From positions 1 through 11,606 of the forward strand of contig CAOKJI010000019.1 of the NCBI GenBank assembly GCA_948468495.1: a stretch of 11,606 nucleotides of DNA, given 5' to 3'. Position 1 is the stretch's first letter. The number at the start of each line of letters is the position of its first letter. The translations under genes and the position numbers were made by a program. The DNA comes from an uncultured Dorea sp. (GTDB taxonomy: Bacteria > Bacillota_A > Clostridia > Lachnospirales > Lachnospiraceae). Positions 6,932 through 11,606 of this stretch are shown one piece after another. Under the pieces are notes generated by a model that ran no database searches, was not told the origin of the DNA, and worked only from the letters and a program-made list of their open reading frames with translations.

Positions 6932-7773
6932 ATGGCAAATGTTTTACAGCAGCATTTTCCCATAATCAGGGACAGGCGGGAGGTTTTGGAAGAAATCAGG
7001 AGCCGGAAGGATTTGGAGGCGCTTTTTGAGAGCTGGGAAAAGAGGTATCAGGAGGAATTTTTGGATTATTGTACCGGGGTCAAAGGCTTGAAGCTTCTAT
7101 ACGACCATTTCTTCAAGGCAGTTATGAATCCAGAGATTACACCAGAGCGGTTAGAGGAGATTCTTGCGCTGATAATAGGAGAAAGGATAAAGATATCAAG
7201 AAGGTATATACGATTGTTCTGTTTGAGGAAAGCGCTGGAGAGTTTCACAAGTTTCCGGAGGAATATATTCATTACATAAAACAACGGTCAGATACCGGAC
7301 TGGAGATTGATTTGCTGCAGGAATATATATTTATTGCTATTGACATTTTTAAGAAAATACTTCACAATAAAGGAGTAGAAAAATGTAATAAATTAGATGC
7401 ATGGATGCTTTTTCTGAGTGTGGATGATCCGGAGAAGATTATGAAATTGATTGAGAAATATCCGGAATTTGAACCGCTGTACAGGGAAGTCTATGAGATG
7501 TGCAGGAACATGGAGGATTTTATGGGAATATTTTCAGAAGAGCTAGCGATCCTTGATAAGAATACAGTAGACTATATGATAGACGAGATGCAGAATACGA
7601 TTGATGAGCAGAAAGAGACAATTGATATTTTAGAAGGCAGGCTTGGAAGGATGGAGAATCTGAATCGGTTGAATCAGAGGTTGATTGAGGATAATCGAAT
7701 AGAAGATTTAGCTTATGCGGCTGGTGATGGAGCGTTTCAGGAGAAGTTACTGGAGGAGTATGGCCTTCTATAA
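6932..7773 (+). pseudogene. Rpn-family (PD-(D/E)XK nuclease family transposase) gene, core deleted and frame-broken
   Basis: The start at 6932 has AGAAAGGAG at 6914-6922. The first frame gives MANVLQQHFPIIRD..., then TGVKGLKLLYDHFFKAVMNPEITPERLEEILALIIGERIKI, which matches the N-terminus of the Lachnospiraceae Rpn/'PD-(D/E)XK nuclease family transposase' group. Around 7188-7196 homology switches to another frame. That frame reads DIKKVYTIVLFEESAGEFHKFPEEYIHYIKQRSDTGLEI, then LLQEYIFIAIDIF, and a coiled-coil-like C-terminus rich in DEMQNTIDEQKETIDILEGRLGRMENLN, ending at 7773. In intact relatives, as I recall them, the segment between these two parts holds the catalytic Asp and E-x-Q/K residues. 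It is absent here, so nuclease activity should be lost. Rpn proteins are toxin-like or phage-defence nucleases. A C-terminal product might still be made from an internal start, but I see no clear in-frame ribosome site for one. Confidence 0.8.
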
Positions 7774-7819
7774 AAAGACGATAGTTTCATATATTATACT
7801 TTCTGGGCATCAGACCACT

Positions 7820-7932
7820 CGGCCGTTCCACAAGGTATACCCTCCGGGCACCCCATTATGGCCATGCGGCCGTTCCACAAGGTATACCCTCCGGGCACCC
7901 CATTATGGCCATACGGCCGTTTTACAAGGTAT
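7820..7932 (+). repeat. 47-bp tandem direct repeat, 2.4 copies
   Basis: Unit 1 (7820-7866) and unit 2 (7867-7913) are identical except for the last base (G or A). A partial third copy (7914-7932) starts cggccgtt and ends acaaggtat. A decayed fragment may precede unit 1 (7804-7819, tgggcatcagacca). Each unit contains the palindromes CGGCCG, GGTATACC and ATGGCCAT. The period is not divisible by 3 and no gene-like frame is supported, so this is intergenic repeat DNA. It is GC-rich compared with the AT-rich pseudogene before it. Confidence 0.85.
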
Positions 7933-7955
7933 TTTCTCTTAAGAAGGAGTGGGTA

Positions 7956-7977
7956 ATCTGCCGCGGAGGCGGCAGAT
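7956..7977 (-). terminator. Stem-loop directly after the lacI stop codon, possible terminator
   Basis: ATCTGCCGC at 7956-7964 and GCGGCAGAT at 7969-7977 form a perfect 9-bp GC-rich stem with a 4-base loop. It touches the stop codon of the - strand repressor gene (7979-7977). The - strand sequence after the stem (TACCCACTCCTTC) is pyrimidine-rich but not a true T-run. It could be a weak terminator or a 3' end stabiliser for the repressor mRNA. Confidence 0.45.
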
Positions 7978-9008
7978 CAGGATCTGGTTGTCTCCCGTTC
8001 GTACAGAACTGTAGGGATGATTTTATGGACTGGTTCCGTAAGAGGAACCGGTCTTCTTTTTTTGCGCTCATTCATCTGCTCTACCAGCAGGCTTACTGCT
8101 TCATAGGCCAGTTTATCTATCTGCTGACCAACGGTGCTGATGGGGATAACGGCTTCTCTGGAAACCGGGGAATTGTCAAAGCCTACAAGAAGAATGTCTT
8201 CTGGCAGCCGTCCGTACTTCCGGTAGAGAAGATTCAGCAGAACATTGGCCTGGGTATCATTAGAAATGAAGATACCCTTCTTAAGACCGATATAGAGCTG
8301 CTCCACTTCCTCCAATATGTTAGTTAAATGCATTTGCATAGATTCATGAGAGCTTCCGGTTTCCCGCAGGATGAGCCGGTGCTCCAGCCGGTGCTCTGCG
8401 CAGTAATCAAGGAAACCCTGTACACGTCCATAAGCCGGGATATCAGGATTGGAAGGAGAATTAATATGCAGGAGCATTTCGCAGTTATGTTTGTGCAGGA
8501 GGCCGGCGGCCTGCCTGCCGCCAGTGTAGTTATCAGAGTTGACGCTGCAGACCTGTCTGTCTTCCCGCTCTATCGTTACAATAGGAATAGGAAGCTTTGC
8601 AAGTTCCTCGGAGGGGATGGTGTGGCTTAAGATAATCAGGCCTTCAATTTTGTAGGCAAGAAGTTCCTGAATATACTGCCGTTCAGTTTCTTCCTGTTCA
8701 TTACCTGCAAAAACGAGAAATTTGTAACCAAATGTTTCGTAAGTGGAAAGGATTTGATTTAGCATTTCCGAATAGTAGTGGAGGATTAGATTCGGAATGA
8801 TGATTCCGATAAATTCAGTCTTGCCGTTGGCGAGGATGCGGGCTACCTTATTCTCTTTATAATCCAGTTCGATTAGCGCCTGTGCGATGATTTCCTGATT
8901 CCGCAAAGTTAGCGAATCGGGGTTGTTGAAATATCTGGAAATCGTTGTTTTGGAGAAATTGGTGTATTTTGCAATATCGTCAAATGTAACATTTTTTTTC
9001 TGGGTCAT
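7977..9008 (-). CDS. LacI-family transcriptional repressor
   Basis: This 343-residue protein starts at the ATG at 9008, chosen because AGAAAGGA (9025-9018) lies 9 bases before it. The longer open frame lacks a ribosome site and adds non-family residues. The N-terminal helix-turn-helix is VTFDDIAKYTNFSKTTISRYFNN (about residues 7-29), followed by the hinge region YKENKVARILANGKTEFIGIIIP. The sugar-sensing periplasmic-binding-like domain follows, with typical segments GLIILSHT, SVNSDNYTGGRQAAGLL, ISNDTQANVLLNLL and DILLVGFDNSPVS. It diverges from the ABC importer operon and very likely controls it through the ACCGGT double operators in the shared gap. One double operator lies next to its own promoters, which suggests autoregulation. 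The inducer is probably a sugar imported by the adjacent transporter. The last coding bases also contain a + strand terminator. Confidence 0.93.
   Translation of the reverse strand: MTQKKNVTFDDIAKYTNFSKTTISRYFNNPDSLTLRNQEIIAQALIELDYKENKVARILANGKTEFIGIIIPNLILHYYSEMLNQILSTYETFGYKFLVFAGNEQEETERQYIQELLAYKIEGLIILSHTIPSEELAKLPIPIVTIEREDRQVCSVNSDNYTGGRQAAGLLHKHNCEMLLHINSPSNPDIPAYGRVQGFLDYCAEHRLEHRLILRETGSSHESMQMHLTNILEEVEQLYIGLKKGIFISNDTQANVLLNLLYRKYGRLPEDILLVGFDNSPVSREAVIPISTVGQQIDKLAYEAVSLLVEQMNERKKRRPVPLTEPVHKIIPTVLYERETTRS
8028..8063 (+). terminator. Intrinsic terminator embedded in the 3' coding end of lacI
   Basis: On the + strand, GACTGGTTCC (8028-8037) pairs with GGAACCGGTC (8044-8053), with 10 pairs including one G-U, around a 6-base loop. 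TTC and a run of seven T (8057-8063) follow. This is the classic form for stopping + strand transcription, here that arriving from the Rpn-like gene and repeat region. The T-run is read on the other strand as the Lys-rich ERKKRRPVP part of the repressor C-terminus. Confidence 0.75.
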
Positions 9009-9063
9009 TTTGCCTGTCCTTTCTGTAGAAGAGTGCCTGAGGAGAAATCTAGTACCCTTTTTT

Positions 9064-9092
9064 AGTATAGCAAAAAAGGAAAGCGGGGACAA
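9064..9092 (-). promoter_or_regulatory. Extended -10 promoter for the lacI gene
   Basis: On the - strand, TTGTCC (9092-9087), a 17-base spacer and TATACT (9069-9064) with TGC just before it form an extended -10 promoter. Its start is expected near 9057, about 49 bases before the repressor ATG. A second possible -10, a perfect TATAAT at 9129-9124, has no good -35. From it, transcription would start near 9117, at the edge of the double operator. Confidence 0.65.
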
Positions 9093-9095
9093 CGA

Positions 9096-9119
9096 GTAAT
9101 CGGTTAAGTAACCGGTTTT
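9096..9119. promoter_or_regulatory. Double LacI-type operator A (lacI side)
   Basis: Two abutting 12-mers, GTAATCGGTTAA (9096-9107) and GTAACCGGTTTT (9108-9119), are each an imperfect dyad around CGG or CCGG. In reverse complement the pair matches operator B at 20 of 24 positions. It lies just upstream of the TTGTCC -35 box of lacI and at the edge of the alternative TATAAT promoter. Confidence 0.75.
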
Positions 9120-9182
9120 GTGAATTATATACAAATTGGATATCCGCAAATCAGATATATGTTACAAATATATTTTTAGTAA

Positions 9183-9211
9183 TTGACGGTGGTATGCGGC
9201 AGTGCTAAGAT
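9183..9211 (+). promoter_or_regulatory. Promoter of the ABC importer operon
   Basis: TTGACG (9183-9188), a 17-base spacer and TAAGAT (9206-9211) with TGC just before it (extended -10) predict a start near 9218. Operator B begins within a few bases of that start, so bound repressor would block initiation or clearance. Confidence 0.7.
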
Positions 9212-9218
9212 ATAACTA

Positions 9219-9246
9219 TAAAGTAACCGGTTACTTTACCGGTTAC
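9219..9246. promoter_or_regulatory. Double LacI-type operator B (importer side)
   Basis: GTAACCGGTTAC (9223-9234) is a perfect 12-bp dyad, and symmetry extends to a 20-bp perfect palindrome at 9219-9238. The abutting 12-mer TTTACCGGTTAC (9235-9246) is a second, half-perfect site whose centre lies exactly 12 bp from the first. The position over the predicted start of the importer transcript is typical of a LacI-family repressor site. Confidence 0.85.
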
Positions 9247-9309
9247 AAAATATAAAAAAGGTTTACTGCATTGAACAGTGAGCAAAAAAGAAACAAGGAG
9301 GGAAGAAAT

Positions 9310-10686
9310 ATGAGAGCAACATTCAGGGCGAAGGTTACGGCTGCCGGATTGATTCTGGGGCTGATGGCCATGATGCTGACCGGATGCAGGTTCGGATTTG
9401 CAAGTGATCCGGATGATCCGAATGAGGAAGAAGAGGTCATACCCATTGACACCTCGGTAGATACATTTGAGTATGATTCTTCTCTGGAGGGAACAAGTAT
9501 TACTCTTTTGAATTCCAAGGCGGAGATTCAGGTGGCGCTTGGGGAAATGGGAGCTGCATTCGAGGAAAAGTCCGGCGTTCATGTGGAGGTGATGCCGGTA
9601 ACAGACGGGGATTCTCCTTATACCAAGGTGGTCAGTCTCTATAATTCAGGGAATCCGCCTACGATGTCGATTCTGGATACGACGGATGTCATCGCGCTGG
9701 CTGAAGAAAAGGCCGCGGATTTGACACAAGAGGAGTGGACAAATGAGGCGGAAGAGTATTTAACAGAGGTAAACGGAAAAGTTTACAGTTTTCCACTATG
9801 TATCGAAGGCCGGGGAATTATTTATAATAAAGCGGTGATTGAAGAGGCTTTAGGGGCGGAATTTAATCCGGAATCAGTTACCACGCTGGATGAGTTTGTA
9901 GCGCTTTTGGATACTTTGGTGGATGCGGGAATTGAGAAGCCTGTTTCGGTTGCCAAGGAAGACTGGTCGCTGGGAGCCCATCATCTGCAGTATATTTACG
10001 AGACTTATGACGGAACGTCAGAAGGCGCGCAGAAAGTAATTGAGAAGATAAAAAAGGGTCAGTTAGGGCTGGAGTCCTATAACCGTCTGTCGGAGTTTTT
10101 GGATATGTTTGATGTGCTGAAGAAGTACAATGTAGCGAAGGGCGACCCGCTTGGAGCGGACTATGATGAGATGGCGATTGATTTGGCGGATGGGAAGACG
10201 GCTTTTTGGTTTAATGGTAACTGGGCATGGCCGAATCTTGCGGAAGCAGGCGCTGAGAATGAAGATGAATATGGATTCCTGCCCTATTTCCTGAATAACG
10301 ATGGAGATGATTTTGCGAATCAGCAGATTCAGGGTTCTCCGTCCAAGCAGGTGATGTTAGACGGTCAGATGGCTACTGAGAAGGAACAGGCTGCAGCGAA
10401 GGAATTTCTGAACTGGATTGTATATAGTGAAATGGGTCAGCAGATGCTGGTGAAGACTTGCAATGTCATTCCGCCGTTTACCAATAATCCATATGAACCA
10501 GCAGACCCATTAAGCCGGGATATTTATGAGAAGGTTCAGGAAGGAAAGGCATTTAACGCATCTGCGATTGTTCCGAATGACCACTGGTCGGTTCTGGGAG
10601 CTGCTATGCAGAAATATCTGGCAGGCAGAAGCGACAGAGAAGAGCTTACCCAGTCGATTCAGGAATACTGGGATGAACAGGAATAG
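9310..10686 (+). CDS. CUT1 ABC transporter sugar-binding lipoprotein
   Basis: This 458-residue extracellular solute-binding protein is anchored to the outer face of the membrane. The ATG at 9310 has AAGGAGG at 9295-9301. The TTG-started longer frame from 9271 has no ribosome site. The signal peptide is short and basic (MRATFRAK), with a hydrophobic core and lipobox LTGC (Cys26). An acidic linker rich in Asp and Glu (about residues 32-50) follows. The mature part has the two-lobe pattern of family 1 sugar-binding proteins, for example ITLLNSKAEIQVALGEMGAAFEEKSGVHVEV, then TDVIALAEEK, GKVYSFPLCIEGRGIIYNK, DGKTAFWFNGNWAWPN and AKEFLNWIVYSEMGQQ. The aromatic-rich FWFNGNWAW segment may help line the sugar pocket. 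It is the first gene after the operator-controlled promoter, and the permease follows after 11 bases. The ligand is unknown; a beta-linked oligosaccharide is likely from context. Confidence 0.93.
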   Translation: MRATFRAKVTAAGLILGLMAMMLTGCRFGFASDPDDPNEEEEVIPIDTSVDTFEYDSSLEGTSITLLNSKAEIQVALGEMGAAFEEKSGVHVEVMPVTDGDSPYTKVVSLYNSGNPPTMSILDTTDVIALAEEKAADLTQEEWTNEAEEYLTEVNGKVYSFPLCIEGRGIIYNKAVIEEALGAEFNPESVTTLDEFVALLDTLVDAGIEKPVSVAKEDWSLGAHHLQYIYETYDGTSEGAQKVIEKIKKGQLGLESYNRLSEFLDMFDVLKKYNVAKGDPLGADYDEMAIDLADGKTAFWFNGNWAWPNLAEAGAENEDEYGFLPYFLNNDGDDFANQQIQGSPSKQVMLDGQMATEKEQAAAKEFLNWIVYSEMGQQMLVKTCNVIPPFTNNPYEPADPLSRDIYEKVQEGKAFNASAIVPNDHWSVLGAAMQKYLAGRSDREELTQSIQEYWDEQE

Positions 10687-10697
10687 GAGGGCGGATG

Positions 10698-11570
10698 ATG
10701 AAATCGAAGAATAACGCGAAGGATTTTGGGATGTTTGCACTGCCGGGAATGTTCTGCTTTTTTGCGGTTGTTATCATACCTTTTATCTATGGTGTGTATC
10801 TGACGCTGACAGACTGGAACGGCGTATCGAAGGTGAAGAATTTTATCGGATTTAAGAATTTTGCAGGAGTCGCAAGAGACGGTCAGTTCTGGACGTCCCT
10901 TCTTCTGACCTTCAAGTATGTAATTGTGGTGGTAATTCTGGTAAATGTATTTGCGTTTGCCATTGCGTATCTGTTGACAAGAGGGATTAAGGGACAGAAT
11001 TTCTTCCGGGCAGGATTCTTTACGCCGAATCTGATTGGAGGTATCGTACTGGGATATATCTGGCAGTTTGTATTTTCCAGAGTATTTGTAAGTATTGGGG
11101 AGAGCACCGGATGGAAATTATTTGAAGTGTCCTGGCTGTCTGATCCTACGAATGCTTTTATCGCGCTGGTGGTAGTGTCTGTATGGCAGCTGTCCGGCTA
11201 TATGATATTGATTTATGTAGCGGGATTTATGGGACTCAGCGAGGATGTGCTGGAGGCGGCAAGCATCGACGGCGCTTCCGGATTTGTGAAATTAAAGAGT
11301 ATCATTATGCCGTTGATGATGTCGTCGGTGACCATCTGTCTGTTCCTGACGCTTTCCAGAGCATTTATGGTATATGATGTGAACCTGTCGCTGACCGCGG
11401 GCGCTCCTTACGGAACGACAGAAATGGCGGCAATGCATGTATATGAGAAGGCATTTACATCCAGACAGTTCGGCATCGGCCAGTCGGAGGCGCTGATTCT
11501 GTTTATCATTGTTGCGTGTATTAGTGGACTTCAGGTGTACTTTACGAAAAAACAGGAGGTGGAAGCATAA
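10698..11570 (+). CDS. CUT1 ABC transporter permease, MalF/UgpA-like
   Basis: This 290-residue inner-membrane permease has six predicted membrane segments. They begin with ALPGMFCFFAVVIIPFIYGVYL near the N-terminus and end with ALILFIIVACISGLQVYF. The loop that contacts the ATPase is the EAA motif EAASIDGASGFVKLKSIIMP (starting at Glu186). The family-typical TDWNG follows the first segment. ATGs at 10695 and 10698 are in the same frame. I prefer 10698 because AGGAGG at 10685-10690 is then 7 bases away rather than 4. It pairs with the second permease, whose start overlaps this stop by one base (TAATG). No ATPase gene is seen here, and such importers often share one encoded elsewhere. Confidence 0.93.
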   Translation: MKSKNNAKDFGMFALPGMFCFFAVVIIPFIYGVYLTLTDWNGVSKVKNFIGFKNFAGVARDGQFWTSLLLTFKYVIVVVILVNVFAFAIAYLLTRGIKGQNFFRAGFFTPNLIGGIVLGYIWQFVFSRVFVSIGESTGWKLFEVSWLSDPTNAFIALVVVSVWQLSGYMILIYVAGFMGLSEDVLEAASIDGASGFVKLKSIIMPLMMSSVTICLFLTLSRAFMVYDVNLSLTAGAPYGTTEMAAMHVYEKAFTSRQFGIGQSEALILFIIVACISGLQVYFTKKQEVEA

Positions 11571-11606
11571 TGAAGCAGACGACAATTGGCGGAACAAAGA
11601 GAAAAG
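11570..11606 (+). CDS. Second CUT1 permease, 5' end only
   Basis: Only 12 codons are visible (MKQTTIGGTKRK). AGGAGGT at 11554-11560 lies 9 bases before the ATG, which overlaps the previous stop (TAATG). The basic N-terminus and the position after a MalF-like gene predict a MalG/UgpE-like permease. The product is inferred from operon order, since too little sequence is present to see a family motif. Confidence 0.7.
   Translation, partial: MKQTTIGGTKRK

Noticed and set aside
6932..7773. Programmed frameshift in an intact Rpn gene
   Set aside because: The frame change coincides with loss of the whole catalytic segment, which a frameshift alone cannot explain, and no slippery heptamer is evident.
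7820..7932. CRISPR array
   Set aside because: The 47-bp units abut with no variable spacers between them.
7905..8327. + strand open frame of 140 codons across the repeat and lacI end
   Set aside because: It runs antisense to lacI, crosses the strong + strand terminator, and shows no family features.
9078..9091. Catabolite (cre) site between the lacI -35 and -10 boxes
   Set aside because: It matches the loose TGNAANCGNNNNCA pattern except the first base, but fails a second position of the stricter consensus. A single weak match is not enough.

Overview
The window looks like a chromosomal carbohydrate-utilisation region from a gut Firmicute of the Lachnospiraceae type. I infer this from the AGGAGG-type ribosome sites, the medium GC content, the LacI plus CUT1 ABC sugar transporter layout, and a degenerate Rpn-family (PD-(D/E)XK 'transposase') gene of the kind common in that family. 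No database search was possible, so all family calls rest on motifs I can read and on remembered family features.

Left block (1-6644, all + strand, tightly packed): the 3' end of a DUF624/YesL-like membrane protein, an SGNH esterase with a CE2-like two-domain layout, an alpha-D-phosphohexomutase, a GH1 beta-glucosidase, and a single 619-residue protein. That last protein joins a type I mannose-6-phosphate isomerase to a ROK sugar kinase. Together these could deacetylate and hydrolyse imported beta-linked oligosaccharides, phosphorylate the released hexose, and move mannose and glucose phosphates into glycolysis. An esterase, a mutase, a mannose-6-phosphate isomerase and a GH1 side by side fit acetylated (gluco)mannan oligosaccharides better than plain cellobiose, but this is inference.

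Middle block (6645-7976): a 288-base intergenic stretch has a strong sigma-A-type promoter whose transcript would begin with an 11-bp hairpin. It drives an Rpn-like gene that has lost its nuclease core and is frame-broken. Two near-identical copies of a 47-bp tandem repeat plus a partial third copy follow. This block separates the enzyme genes from the transport genes and looks like an insertion that has decayed.

Right block (7977-11606): a LacI-family repressor gene (- strand) diverges from a CUT1 ABC importer operon (+ strand: lipoprotein binding protein, first permease, start of second permease). The 301-base gap between them has promoters in both directions. It also has two double operators, each made of two abutting 12-mers around ACCGGT or a close variant. 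They are inverted relative to each other, match at 20 of 24 positions, and sit 127 bp apart centre to centre. A + strand intrinsic terminator is embedded in the 3' coding end of the repressor gene.

The most notable items are the isomerase-kinase fusion, the paired double operators, the core-deleted Rpn gene, the decayed 52-bp duplication of the GH1 tail, and the terminator hidden in coding sequence.
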